Assembly: GCA_910584405.1 (NCBI GenBank)
Contig: CAJUAL010000013.1
Coordinates: 1-55,675 of the forward strand
DNA length: 55,675 bases
Direction: 5' to 3'
DNA from: an uncultured Vampirovibrio sp.
GTDB lineage: Bacteria; Cyanobacteriota; Vampirovibrionia; Gastranaerophilales; Gastranaerophilaceae
Shown: piece after piece, positions 23,988 through 32,925 of the stretch
Layout: each line of letters starts with the position of its first letter
How positions within the stretch are numbered: the stretch's first letter is position 1
The notes under the pieces: model-generated
What the model was told of the DNA's origin: nothing
Databases searched by the model: none
Seen by the model: only the letters and a program-made list of their open reading frames with translations
Program-made: the position numbers and the translations under genes

Positions 23988-24575
23988 TTATTCTTTAATA
24001 TTAATATACGTATAAGCATTTAAATCCATTGATCCAAAAATCAACTTTATTTTATTATCACCTTCAGGAATCCACTTTGCAAAAGTAATAGTATCCTCGC
24101 CAAAATCATCATCTGTTTCGATTGCAGGAACTTGAGCCATTAAATATTGAGATTGATAAAACTTTAAAAACACTTCATTTCCGTCTTTTTCGGCTTGAAT
24201 CTGATAATGCCCGACAGGAAGTATAGAATCTGCGATTTGTAATTCAACAGGAATACTTACAACCGGATGTGTATCGTCTTTTTTTGATTCATCATTTTGA
24301 TTAATCACTTCTGTTTCATTTCCCTGATGAAACTCCTCACCTTTTGGGATTTGCCATTTTTTAAAACGATTTGTCCACTTATTTTTTTTATCTTTTAAAC
24401 TTTCAATTGCCTTATCAAAATCCTCATCAGAAACACTTTTGTCCTGACCGTAGTAAGTTTGGCTTGCACCCCAGTTATCCCACAAATCACCTGTAGACGG
24501 CATATCTACGTCATCTGCGTACGCTGCGATACCAATACAAAAACTTAATATGCATAAGGCTAATAACTTTTTCAT
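23988..24575 (-). CDS. Hypothetical secreted (periplasmic) protein, 195 aa
   Basis: Not recognised. A clear signal peptide, MKKLLALCILSFCIGIAAYA, with AYA before the cleavage site, precedes an acidic mature protein. The mature part has a lysine-rich middle (KSLKDKKNKWTNRFKKWQIP is interrupted in the chain) and a beta-rich end (LPVGHYQIQAEKDGNEVFLK, then NKIKLIFGSMDLNAYTYIN). It probably is a periplasmic or outer-membrane-facing protein. It sits between the 695-residue gene and a CorC-like gene, all on the minus strand, with separate gaps. Confidence 0.72.
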   Translation of the reverse strand: MKKLLALCILSFCIGIAAYADDVDMPSTGDLWDNWGASQTYYGQDKSVSDEDFDKAIESLKDKKNKWTNRFKKWQIPKGEEFHQGNETEVINQNDESKKDDTHPVVSIPVELQIADSILPVGHYQIQAEKDGNEVFLKFYQSQYLMAQVPAIETDDDFGEDTITFAKWIPEGDNKIKLIFGSMDLNAYTYINIKE

Positions 24576-24628
24576 ATTACTATCTTAATGATTTTACCCT
24601 AAAAGTAAACCCGACAAACATATGAAAA

Positions 24629-25972
24629 TTAATCAACATTAACTTCTTGTTTTTGCCCTTCTTCTTTTACGATAAGCAGTTTAGTAATTCTTGCACCGTC
24701 AATTTCTTTAACGGTAAACGTGAATTCATTATACTTAACAACATCATCAAGTTGAGCAAGACGACCGAGCTCTTTAACAACAAGCCCTGCAATTGTATCA
24801 ACATCTTCATCATCAAGTTTTTCATCAGGAATATCAAAATAATCTGCTAATTCATCAAGTCTTAACATTCCGTTTGCAAGATAATGGTTTGGCTTAAGTT
24901 CTTTTATATCAAATTCTGTTTCTTCATCAAACTCATCTTGAACATCACCAAAGATTTCTTCAAAAACATCTTCCAATGTTATAATCCCAGAAGTTCCCCC
25001 GAATTCATCTACAACAACCGCCATCTGGCTTTTGTTCTTTTTAAATTCTCTTACCAAATTGTCAAGTGTCATAGTTTCAGGAACCAACAAGATTTTTCTT
25101 TGAATAGATTCAACTGAGGTTTCTTTATCTTCAATTGATAACGAGTATAAATCTTTTACGTGGATTAGCCCTGTAATATGGTCAATATCTCCGTCATAAA
25201 CAGGATATCTTGTGTATTGATTATCTTTTGCAAGTTTATTTAATTCATCAAACGGCATATCTATCGGCACACAAACCATATCAGTTCGAGGTATCATAAC
25301 TTCTCTTGCTGTTAAATCGGAGAAGTTAAACATGTTATGAAGCATATCTTTTTCAGTTTCGTTAAGAACACCTTCATCATAACTTGTATCAACAAGTAAA
25401 TCTAAATCTTCAATTGTATGAACAACTCTTGCAGAATTAACAGGGATTCTGAAAAGTTTCAAAATACTGTTACAAGCAACATTCAAAATCCAAACAAACG
25501 GTTTTGAAATTGTCATAAACAAATCCATAGGTTTAGCAACATAAAGTGAAATTTTTTCAGGATATTGAAGAGCAATACATTTTGGAACCTGTTCACCGAT
25601 TACAACATGTAAAAATGTCATTACAAGGAAAGCAACAACCGCCGTAATTGGAGCGATATAAGCTTGAGCTGACGGAAATTCTTCCAAAATAGGTTTTAAC
25701 ATCATCTCAACAGTAGGAGAACCAAACCAACCAATACCGATACTTGCAATAGTAACACCGACTTGAACGGCAGCAATAAAGAAATTCATATCTTCAAGTG
25801 CTTTTAGGGCAAGCTTGGCATCAACATTACCGTCTTTAGTAAGTTGTTCAATCTTTGTTTTTCTTGCACGGACAATAGCAAATTCAGCAGCTACAAAAAA
25901 ACCGTTAATCAATAATAGTATAAAAACTATCAACCAATTGGAAACAATTATTCCCAGACTCGACTCACTCAT
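24629..25972 (-). CDS. CorC/HlyC-family (CNNM-type) membrane transporter-like protein
   Basis: The 447-residue protein has a DUF21/CNNM membrane domain with about four helices in residues 1-190 (LIVFILLLINGFFVAAEFAI, then FIAAVQVGVTIASIGIGWFG). A pair of CBS domains follows over about 205-335 (REVMIPRTDMVCVPIDMPFD; QMAVVVDEFGGTSGIITLED is the second CBS and the family signature). The C-terminal CorC_HlyC domain covers about 345-430. Relatives are linked to magnesium and cobalt efflux and were once called haemolysins. It has a strong promoter (TTGCAT, 17 nt, TATAAT) and AAAGG before ATG 25972. The transported ion is inferred from the family. Confidence 0.93.
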   Translation of the reverse strand: MSESSLGIIVSNWLIVFILLLINGFFVAAEFAIVRARKTKIEQLTKDGNVDAKLALKALEDMNFFIAAVQVGVTIASIGIGWFGSPTVEMMLKPILEEFPSAQAYIAPITAVVAFLVMTFLHVVIGEQVPKCIALQYPEKISLYVAKPMDLFMTISKPFVWILNVACNSILKLFRIPVNSARVVHTIEDLDLLVDTSYDEGVLNETEKDMLHNMFNFSDLTAREVMIPRTDMVCVPIDMPFDELNKLAKDNQYTRYPVYDGDIDHITGLIHVKDLYSLSIEDKETSVESIQRKILLVPETMTLDNLVREFKKNKSQMAVVVDEFGGTSGIITLEDVFEEIFGDVQDEFDEETEFDIKELKPNHYLANGMLRLDELADYFDIPDEKLDDEDVDTIAGLVVKELGRLAQLDDVVKYNEFTFTVKEIDGARITKLLIVKEEGQKQEVNVD

Positions 25973-26002
25973 CCTTTAATTTTCCTTTATTTTACAGGTT
26001 TA

Positions 26003-26031
26003 ATTATAGTATCAGCACAAAAAAAATGCAA
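26003..26031 (-). promoter_or_regulatory. Promoter of the CorC-like gene
   Basis: TTGCAT (complement of 26026-26031), a 17-nt spacer and TATAAT (complement of 26003-26008) give a near-consensus promoter. A GGGGGTAAAT motif (26032-26041) lies directly upstream of the -35 box. AAGGGGG (26030-26036) has an inverted partner CCCCCTT at 26100-26106. Confidence 0.75.
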
Positions 26032-26130
26032 GGGGGTAAATGTAGATACAGACAATATAATAAAGGGGTACAACCACCTTCAAGCAAACTGATTTGCATC
26101 CCCCTTAACAAGATTATTTTATTTAAACAT

Positions 26131-27456
26131 TTATTCTTCGATAAATATATGATTGCCGTTTTTGGTTATCCAACGACCTTTTTTGCCGTTTGTATCATTT
26201 TTTTGTTCTTTTGGTTTTGAGGTTTCTACTTCTTTTTTTGTTGGCAATCCTATTTCTCCTATCTGAGCATGTATTTCTTGTTTATTAACTTCATACTCTT
26301 CTGGGGACATATCCTCAAATTCTTCTATTGTATAAATCTTTGTACTGTTTGTCTTTGGATTCTTGTAATCCTCATAATTATTAGGAGAACCTTCTTCGTA
26401 AACTCGTCCTTTCAATGCCCCGGGAACGGCATCTTCTACCGATTGGGCGTGAAAATCATTTAGGGAATCTTCTATTTTATCTTTTGAAAGATATGTTGCT
26501 CCTAATAATTCTGTAGTCAACTGAGAATTTAGCCACTCGGCAGGGTTGTTTTTTTCTAAATAATCATACATAATAATATTGGGTTCTAACTCAAGCGCTT
26601 GGTTTTGGTTCAAGTATGCAGGGTTAGAACCTACTTCTTTTATCTGATAAAAATCATATCCTGTATTATTTGAATTCTTTCTTATTACATATTCAAATTC
26701 TTTATTTTTATAAGTATTATATAATTTATTGAAATAATCAGAATCCAAACGAAAAGGTTTATCATTACTGTATGTACTACTTTTTGCAGTTTCAATTTGT
26801 TCGGGAATTTTCGGTATCATTTTAGAATTATGCAAATTAATTTCTCCAGCTTGAGAACCCGGAATATTTATTTGTCCAAGAAAAGAGGAATCGATTTTTC
26901 TATCTTGTAAATAATTTTTATAATAATTTTTACCCATTGCTCTTAATTTTTTCATCTCATCTAATGACATGTTATTTCCTGTTTTATAATTTTCTAAAAT
27001 TTTAGCATGATTAAGTTTTTGTAAATAACTTACAGATGCTCCTGTCAAACCACCCATACCAAGACCTAAAACTGCATCTTGTATTGAACTTGTCAAAATA
27101 TTCTTGTTTTCCAGTAATCCTCTGCCTGCACCAAAAATTGAGGAGGCAAGCGCTCCGTCTATCGCACTTGCTATAGTATCTTGGACTATCTTTTTACCAA
27201 ACTTTTTCTCCAATGCGGCAAGCCCTACTTTTCCAGCGACTCTTGTTCCGGCACCTACGGCTCCTATTGGCGCAAGCATCGCAGCGACTTCAATCGACGC
27301 ACCTAAAACACTTTTACCGACAGTCCGATAAAACTGTTTATCGGCTTGCTTGTTATACTCATTTCCCGCTTGTTTTATTAATCTTGTTTTTTCTTCGGGA
27401 GTTAAATTATTATTTTCAAGTTCTTTTCTCAACTCTTCAAATATATCGCGTTCCAT
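26131..27456 (-). CDS. Putative phage internal/ejection protein, 441 aa
   Basis: It is the last gene of the capsid cassette. Residues 45-150 are glycine/alanine-rich and hydrophobic (ASIEVAAMLAPIGAVGAGTR, then AIDGALASSIFGAGRGLLEN), like membrane-active or ejection proteins. The C-terminal part has YTIEEFEDMSPEEYEVNK, matching a segment at the end of the 224-residue cassette protein at 32926. It ends GRWITKNGNHIFIEE, a form of the W-T-x-NGxH-I/V-x-I motif seen near the ends of phage structural and morphogenesis proteins. ATG 27456 has GGAAA upstream. It is probably virion-associated. The exact role (ejection or internal head protein) is not shown. Confidence 0.65.
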   Translation of the reverse strand: MERDIFEELRKELENNNLTPEEKTRLIKQAGNEYNKQADKQFYRTVGKSVLGASIEVAAMLAPIGAVGAGTRVAGKVGLAALEKKFGKKIVQDTIASAIDGALASSIFGAGRGLLENKNILTSSIQDAVLGLGMGGLTGASVSYLQKLNHAKILENYKTGNNMSLDEMKKLRAMGKNYYKNYLQDRKIDSSFLGQINIPGSQAGEINLHNSKMIPKIPEQIETAKSSTYSNDKPFRLDSDYFNKLYNTYKNKEFEYVIRKNSNNTGYDFYQIKEVGSNPAYLNQNQALELEPNIIMYDYLEKNNPAEWLNSQLTTELLGATYLSKDKIEDSLNDFHAQSVEDAVPGALKGRVYEEGSPNNYEDYKNPKTNSTKIYTIEEFEDMSPEEYEVNKQEIHAQIGEIGLPTKKEVETSKPKEQKNDTNGKKGRWITKNGNHIFIEE

Positions 27457-27475
27457 TTCATTTTCCTTTCTTTAT

Positions 27476-27706
27476 CTACTTTGTAATAATCAGACAATCA
27501 TAAATCTTATCAATCTTGTCTTTCATCTCGAAAAACTGTCCTTTTAAATCATCAAGACTATTCAATGTTGCAAACCGTTTTTCAACATCTCTTATTATTT
27601 CCCTGTGCTTTTTTTCAAGCTGCTCGGGCGTAACAACAATACGCTCCTGTATTAAAAACACAAGCACCACAACAATTATCGGTGCATAATATATAAATTG
27701 TTCCAT
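27476..27706 (-). CDS. Small single-TM coiled-coil protein (holin/spanin-like candidate)
   Basis: Starting at ATG 27706 (GGAAA eight to ten bases upstream), the 76-residue protein begins MEQFIYYAPIIVVVLVFLIQ, one membrane helix. A charged coiled-coil follows (LEKKHREIIRDVEKRFATLN, then KDKIDKIYDCLIITK). An upstream in-frame ATG at 27736 lacks a ribosome site. One N-terminal helix plus a helical soluble domain fits small phage lysis accessory proteins, but the family is not recognised. It lies between terL and the last cassette gene. Confidence 0.65.
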   Translation of the reverse strand: MEQFIYYAPIIVVVLVFLIQERIVVTPEQLEKKHREIIRDVEKRFATLNSLDDLKGQFFEMKDKIDKIYDCLIITK

Positions 27707-27764
27707 TTTAAATTTTTTCCTTTCAAAATTTTGCAAGTGGTAAATATTCTTTTTACATTTACCC

Positions 27765-29054
27765 CTATAAAACTATCGGCCAATAAAAATCTACAAGATA
27801 ACTTGCCGCATCAAACGGGTGCGACAGAAACTTAAGTTCTTTAATCTGTTTAATTTGACTGTATGTCGGTACATCTATTTTTGAAGAACCTTCAAGATAG
27901 CGCAGATTGTAAATGTTATATAAAAGCTTTTCACATTTTGGAGAAACGTACAATCCAACTTCTCCGTTTGCGTTACGAACTTTAGCGTTAAAAGCGGCAA
28001 CACGATTTTTTATCGGAGGATTAAAAGATTTTATCTTAATTTCGACCTCATATCCGTAAGATTCAAGTGTTTTTTTGATAATAACGTAATTTGTATATTC
28101 ACTGACACAGCTTCTGTTATCGCCTGAGGCATCCCCGTTTACGATAATTTTTCCTTTATGTTCGGAATATCTGTTATAAAATTCCTCACAGGTTTTTGCA
28201 GTTGTTGTATTTTCTAAAACCAGTTCATCAAAATAAAAAACCTTATCATCTGTTTTGTGAGCAAGAACCCAAGCCATAGGATCAACGTTAAAGTCACAAC
28301 TGAGATGAACGTCCAAATCTTTTTGATATTTAATCTCGCGGACATTTTCATCGGTAAAATCTTTTACGACCAAATTTGTTGAATAATCACCGGTTTTACC
28401 CATCACAAAAATATCATAGTAGCTTTTATCATAAAGTTTTTTTAATTCATCACAAAAACCTTCAGGTAAGTGTATATTTTGAGTAGTCGGAGCACAAATA
28501 ACTCTGTAATTTGGCGCAGGGTTCTCAAAAAAAGTCTTATATATCCAGCCTTTTTGAAGCTCGGGGTTTGTGTGACCGAAAATTCGATAAGTAAAATTTT
28601 TCCATGTTTTTTTCTTTTTCTGGCGCATTCTGGCTAATAACATTTTAAAAGTTTCATAAGGAACATCAGACATCTCTTCGATTTCAACAAAACCTAAGTT
28701 CAGAGATTTCAACTTATTAGGCTCATCAAAATGCCTGAAAAGAATCTCAGAACCATTACGAAACACTAACTTTTGTTCAGCACTAACCCATTTATAATCA
28801 ACTTTATCAACAAACCCAATACTTTCTAAATGCTCAAAATACATTTTCAATGTAGTATCACGCACAAGAGTATAAGTCTGAGCACCAACCAACCCCGTAA
28901 TTCCCGGAAATTTTAACGCAAGCAAAACCCCGAGCAAGGCTCCGGCAAAGGTTTTGCCGGAGCCATACCCGCCTTGATATACCGCGACATCAAGAGAATA
29001 TTTGTGAGGTATTTCTAAAAACTTTCGCTGAGCATCTAATAATTTATATTTCAT
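27765..29054 (-). CDS. terL: Phage terminase large subunit
   Basis: This is the packaging motor: an ATPase followed by an RNase H-like nuclease. Walker A is GGYGSGKTFAG near residues 28-38, and the Walker B-type segment is LGFVEIEEMSDVPYE. The coupling region includes RIFGHTNPE. The nuclease aspartates lie in VHLSCDFNVDPMAW, then KIIVNGDASGDNRS, and near the end HPFDAASYLVDFYW. The total of 429 residues is normal for PBSX/Terminase_3-like proteins. ATG 29054 has GAGG ten bases upstream; GTG 29063 is the alternative. The stop codon overlaps an AGGGGTAAAT motif. It lies after portal and is intact. Confidence 0.93.
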   Translation of the reverse strand: MKYKLLDAQRKFLEIPHKYSLDVAVYQGGYGSGKTFAGALLGVLLALKFPGITGLVGAQTYTLVRDTTLKMYFEHLESIGFVDKVDYKWVSAEQKLVFRNGSEILFRHFDEPNKLKSLNLGFVEIEEMSDVPYETFKMLLARMRQKKKKTWKNFTYRIFGHTNPELQKGWIYKTFFENPAPNYRVICAPTTQNIHLPEGFCDELKKLYDKSYYDIFVMGKTGDYSTNLVVKDFTDENVREIKYQKDLDVHLSCDFNVDPMAWVLAHKTDDKVFYFDELVLENTTTAKTCEEFYNRYSEHKGKIIVNGDASGDNRSCVSEYTNYVIIKKTLESYGYEVEIKIKSFNPPIKNRVAAFNAKVRNANGEVGLYVSPKCEKLLYNIYNLRYLEGSSKIDVPTYSQIKQIKELKFLSHPFDAASYLVDFYWPIVL

Positions 29055-29078
29055 ATTTAGCACCTCTTTTGAAAGTTT

Positions 29079-30764
29079 TTACTTTTTAACCGAATCTGCC
29101 TGAGATTGAAGCGTATTTTCTTCTGTTAAGAAATTATTTGCATTCTCAATCCCATACTGTTCCATTGCAAACTTGAAACACTCAAGCCAGTCAATACGTT
29201 GAGCAACAACATCAATCTTTGTAAATGACTGGATAACTTCAAACAGCTCTTTTAACTTTGATTTACGTTCAAAAGTTGCTTTTCTGTCACCGTATCGGTA
29301 AACATAATTAGCATTCCTGATGTTATCATCAACTTCTACAAAGAAAATTTTACCTCTGTTATTTGTCATAATTGACTCTTTACCGAGTTTAAAATTAGAA
29401 ATAAGTTCTGCTGTTTTCTCAACCATAGGAACAACAACTTTACGGTTTATTGCCTCAAGAAGCATATTTAATCGAGCTTCCTGACCGTTAACGGAATAAT
29501 TTATCTCGGTTGCTGTTCTGTCAAGATTTTGAACATTTCCTGCCATATTCTTGAAAATTCCCGTAGCACTTTCTACGGTTGTTTTAAAGTAATTAAGAAA
29601 ATCCCAGCCCTGCATCGCTTTGTCAAACGAAATAGGCGTCGGAACAGATGTCATCAATGTTGCATCGTATTCAATAATTTTACCCGGGCGAACTTCCTGC
29701 TGACCTTTAAAACAACCTTTCGGAGCTAAATACGGAGGATTCATCATCAAAGCAAGCGCGTCTAATTGTTTATTCAAGATAGTTGAAGAAATGTTGTTTA
29801 AAATTAAAGCAACTCTTAACGGTGATATCCCGCGTCCTGTTGAAGGACATTCAATGATATTTGCATGAATAAACGGATTGATTATAAACGGATTATCTTC
29901 AAATCTTATCAGAACACTTCTTCCCGCAATAACTATTAATTTATTTTTTAATACTTCACCTGTTTCAAGCTCAATATCTCCCCAGTATTCAAGTACTTCA
30001 ATTTTTCTTTCCGAAACTGTTTTATTAGAATTTTTGTAACTCTTTCCTGCCACCACTCCTTTCAATACTTCCAATTTTTCTTCATTCAGCATATTATTTG
30101 ACTTGTTTGACTTAATCTCATCTAACGTTTGATATGTTCTGTAAATTTTCGGGCAGCTATCCCAATTAGAAGCTTCTGTCCTGTCAAATACAAAATCTTC
30201 ATATCCGATAAATCTGACTTTTGCATTGTCATAAATCATTTTGTCTTCCACAACAAAAGTATCTGTTGTTTCTCTCAAAATTTGTTCTTCCAAACTTAAT
30301 GCACGGCGGGTTTTTCTAAACTTTGTTTCCCAGCCGACAAATAACGTAACCTCTCCTGTTTCAACCACAGAATCAATAATTTTTTCCATTTCATCTTCAA
30401 TATTCATTGATTCAAAGGTTTTAACAAGCATGGCTTTTTGCATATTGGCAAATTTTTGTGTTTCAAAATCAGTTCCTTCAACATCAAACATTCCGTCAGG
30501 ATGAGAGTAAAGATTTTGCACAATATGAGATTTCAAAGTCTGCGCCAGTTCATATATATCGGGAAGCTGAATCCTGCAATCCCAACCGTTAACGGCAGGA
30601 ATATCAGAATTGTAAATTGCATGTTTTACAAGCCTGTTATCAGACAGTTGTGAACTTCTTTCATTTTCGTAATAATCATATTTACTTATGATATTACTTG
30701 TCAAAAACTGTTCTTCGATATAATTTATCGAAGTTTTGTCTTCTTTTTTTGTTATAGTATCCAT
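29079..30764 (-). CDS. Phage portal protein
   Basis: The 561-residue protein has the length and features of podovirus-like portals. Its N-terminal region has YNSDIPAVNGWDCRIQLPDI and the stem region includes SPLRVALILNNISSTILNKQ. The PYLAPKGCFKGQQEVRPGKI segment and the later NVQNLDRTATEINYSVNGQE are typical of portals that bind P22-type adaptors. It forms the dodecameric ring at the packaging vertex. GAGGTAAAAAA precedes ATG 30764. It is encoded upstream of terL, the reverse of the common terS-terL-portal order. Confidence 0.85.
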   Translation of the reverse strand: MDTITKKEDKTSINYIEEQFLTSNIISKYDYYENERSSQLSDNRLVKHAIYNSDIPAVNGWDCRIQLPDIYELAQTLKSHIVQNLYSHPDGMFDVEGTDFETQKFANMQKAMLVKTFESMNIEDEMEKIIDSVVETGEVTLFVGWETKFRKTRRALSLEEQILRETTDTFVVEDKMIYDNAKVRFIGYEDFVFDRTEASNWDSCPKIYRTYQTLDEIKSNKSNNMLNEEKLEVLKGVVAGKSYKNSNKTVSERKIEVLEYWGDIELETGEVLKNKLIVIAGRSVLIRFEDNPFIINPFIHANIIECPSTGRGISPLRVALILNNISSTILNKQLDALALMMNPPYLAPKGCFKGQQEVRPGKIIEYDATLMTSVPTPISFDKAMQGWDFLNYFKTTVESATGIFKNMAGNVQNLDRTATEINYSVNGQEARLNMLLEAINRKVVVPMVEKTAELISNFKLGKESIMTNNRGKIFFVEVDDNIRNANYVYRYGDRKATFERKSKLKELFEVIQSFTKIDVVAQRIDWLECFKFAMEQYGIENANNFLTEENTLQSQADSVKK

Positions 30765-30768
30765 TTTT

Positions 30769-31287
30769 TTACCTCGTTTTATAGTAGTAATCCCTATATA
30801 GCGAATAAACCTCTATATCCTGAGGTTTTCCGCATCTCAGCGTTTCATTTTTCAGCGTTGCTTCATAAACAAATCCGCTGTTTTTTAACAAAGTCCGAAC
30901 CCTGTGATTTTCAGGATAAATTTGTGCCTTGATTTTGTATAAACCTAATTCATCAAAACACTTCTTTAAAAAAATCTTTGCGCTATATCGGGTAAAACTA
31001 CCCCATGCACATCGGTCAAAACATGTTGTTAATTCCGCAGAATATAAGTATTTTTCATTTCCCGTAAAATTATCCAGATAAACAAATCCCATGAATTTGC
31101 CGTAAAAATCTGTGATAACCCGAAAAAACGTTGATTTTTCGTTAATAAGAATGGTTATATTACATAAGAAAGGAGGCGAAAAATCATCTTGAAGATACTT
31201 ATAATACTTGCGAAAACATCTTTCAACATCAGGCATATAGCGCAAAGTTAGAAGATAATTTGCACTAAGGTTTATGAATTTACACAT
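30769..31287 (-). CDS. GNAT-like acetyltransferase within the capsid operon
   Basis: The 172-residue protein carries GNAT-fold features. FRVITDFYGKFMGFVYLDNF and a core helix with the acetyl-CoA loop region (RYSAKIFLKKCFDELGLYKI) are followed by the typical NHRVRTLLKNSGFVYEATLK, which resembles the RimJ/RimL C-terminal motif. It lies four bases upstream of portal and overlaps 31280-31633 by eight bases. GNAT genes occur in some phage morphogenesis operons, where the target is usually unknown; here modification of a virion or host protein is only a guess. Confidence 0.75.
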   Translation of the reverse strand: MCKFINLSANYLLTLRYMPDVERCFRKYYKYLQDDFSPPFLCNITILINEKSTFFRVITDFYGKFMGFVYLDNFTGNEKYLYSAELTTCFDRCAWGSFTRYSAKIFLKKCFDELGLYKIKAQIYPENHRVRTLLKNSGFVYEATLKNETLRCGKPQDIEVYSLYRDYYYKTR

Positions 31288-31633
31288 TTTTTACTTTTAT
31301 AAATTTTATGTAATTATTACCGTTCACAAATGAATCTGTTTCACCTTTAAGAAGATTTTCACGTTCTGAGTATTTTGTTCCCAAAAATCCTTCAGCTTGA
31401 ACGCCTGTAATATAAGACTTTGTTTTACTGGTTTTGTTAATTATTTCAAAAACCGCATTTTTTGAAAAGATAAGCTCTTGCGGAACTTTTTTTATATCTG
31501 TTATTTCATTTGTTTTAACGGATTTTGCAGACTCAACCTCTTTTATAAACTCTTTTTCAATCTTTGTTTTCATAAGCTTATTATAGGCAGTGTCATCTAA
31601 TAATAATTTTTCTATTTCTTTATTTTCTTTCAT
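31280..31633 (-). CDS. Hypothetical protein in capsid operon, 117 aa
   Basis: Not recognised. It is a charged protein with an N-terminal helix rich in Lys/Glu and a C-terminal beta-like part (KSYITGVQAEGFLGTKYSER and DSFVNGNNYIKFIKVKNV). It overlaps the GNAT gene by eight bases and follows terS by 19 bases, so it clearly belongs to the operon. A small accessory morphogenesis protein is likely. Confidence 0.65.
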   Translation of the reverse strand: MKENKEIEKLLLDDTAYNKLMKTKIEKEFIKEVESAKSVKTNEITDIKKVPQELIFSKNAVFEIINKTSKTKSYITGVQAEGFLGTKYSERENLLKGETDSFVNGNNYIKFIKVKNV

Positions 31634-31652
31634 CGAAAATACCTTTCATAAA

Positions 31653-32087
31653 TTAAATTTTGTCATCATCAAGATTTGAAATAGTAATAATTTTAGCTTC
31701 TTTATACTCTTCTTCGCCTTTTGAATTAGAAAACCCAAGGTATTTGCAAAGACTTTCCAGAGCCTTTAAACCCGCAGAAGAATCCCTTAATTTTACTTTT
31801 CCGGTCGGGTTTCCTTCTTTATCAAGAATGTCTTCTGTTTCAAGCGAAAATTCGGCTATTTGTAATAATTTTTGTATTACATAACCTTTTTGAACACTCA
31901 AAGAGTCAATTTGTAACTTTAATTGTGTTTTTATGGCATGGATTATGTAATCTTTTTGTAAAAGTTCGTTTGCAAATGCGTTTAAATCTTTGCACTTGTA
32001 ACCTGCTTTTTTTGCTGACAATTCACCGTCAAGCGTCATTATATACTCGTTTACAAACCTTTTTTGTTGTTGTGTTAATTGTTTCAT
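31653..32087 (-). CDS. terS: Phage terminase small subunit
   Basis: The 144-residue protein has the Terminase_2 pattern. An N-terminal helix-turn-helix (LTQQQKRFVNEYIMTLDGEL, then SAKKAGYKC) is followed by a helical oligomerisation part (LLQIAEFSLETEDILDKEGN, then SAGLKALESLCKYLGF). It recognises the packaging site and regulates TerL. AAGAAATGTAACAAG precedes ATG 32087, and the 127-bp gap upstream is AT-rich with a possible separate promoter. It is separated from terL by three genes. Confidence 0.88.
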   Translation of the reverse strand: MKQLTQQQKRFVNEYIMTLDGELSAKKAGYKCKDLNAFANELLQKDYIIHAIKTQLKLQIDSLSVQKGYVIQKLLQIAEFSLETEDILDKEGNPTGKVKLRDSSAGLKALESLCKYLGFSNSKGEEEYKEAKIITISNLDDDKI

Positions 32088-32214
32088 CTTGTTACATTTC
32101 TTATTATAATTTGTTTTTTTCTCAAATAATTTGTATAATAAACATGCTATTTATATTTCGGCTAGTGTAAATCTTAACAGGGGGGAATGAAAACGACTTC
32201 CTGTTTTTTTTGCC

Positions 32215-32853
32215 CTAATTTCTGAAAAGATTTATCACGGGCGCATTTTCAGTCGATGCCGCAGTCTTTGAACGCAAGTTTGCAAGTGCTTCTTTGTACA
32301 TGCTCATCCAATACGAAAATCTGTAATATTGAGGATTACCTTTTAACCTTAAGCATGTTCCGTAAACCAATAACTGCTCGGCAAACGGTTCAGGTATTAA
32401 TGAAGAATCCGTCGCATTTTCAAGTTCAAACTTTTCATTATTTGAAACATCATTTGCACAAAATCTCGTGTAATAAATAATATCAAGCATCACATCTTTA
32501 TCAAATTCAGGTAATAATAACTTATCCGAGAAAGATGAATATGTACCTGATTTTGCAGATTTTGACAAAAACGGTTCAAAATCCTCAGTAAAGTCATACC
32601 GCTTTCCGTCAATAAACAAGTATTTTATTCTTCCGTTTACACTGTTTGTAACTTCTGTTGTATGTGCAGGAAGCTTAATCCTTGTTCGTCTGAGTAAAAA
32701 GTTCCAAGCTTCTGTGTTACAAATTTCTTTGTTGATAATATTTAAGATATTCATAATTCTTTTATGGTCGTTTTTTACAAGCTCTGAGAATGCATTTACT
32801 TTTTTGTAATTTAACTCAAGCAAACATCTGTTTATTAGTTCTAAATAATTCAT
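32215..32853 (-). CDS. Head-tail adaptor-like protein (P22 gp4-type)
   Basis: ATG 32853 has GGAG eight bases upstream and is preferred over the longer reading from 32916. The 212-residue protein is helical at the start (LELINRCLLELNYKKVNAFS), contains EICNTEAWNFLLRRTRIKLP and YLFIDGKRYDFTEDFEPFLS, and ends in a helical segment (EQLLVYGTCLRLKGNPQYYR). This resembles tail-adaptor proteins that add to the portal in short-tailed phages. The assignment comes from pattern and position, not a full family match. Confidence 0.65.
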   Translation of the reverse strand: MNYLELINRCLLELNYKKVNAFSELVKNDHKRIMNILNIINKEICNTEAWNFLLRRTRIKLPAHTTEVTNSVNGRIKYLFIDGKRYDFTEDFEPFLSKSAKSGTYSSFSDKLLLPEFDKDVMLDIIYYTRFCANDVSNNEKFELENATDSSLIPEPFAEQLLVYGTCLRLKGNPQYYRFSYWMSMYKEALANLRSKTAASTENAPVINLFRN

Positions 32854-32925
32854 AGTATCTCCTTTTTTCGAAAAGTTCGGATAAGAGAAAAGTCTTACCC
32901 GAACTTTACCCGACAATATGCCGAG

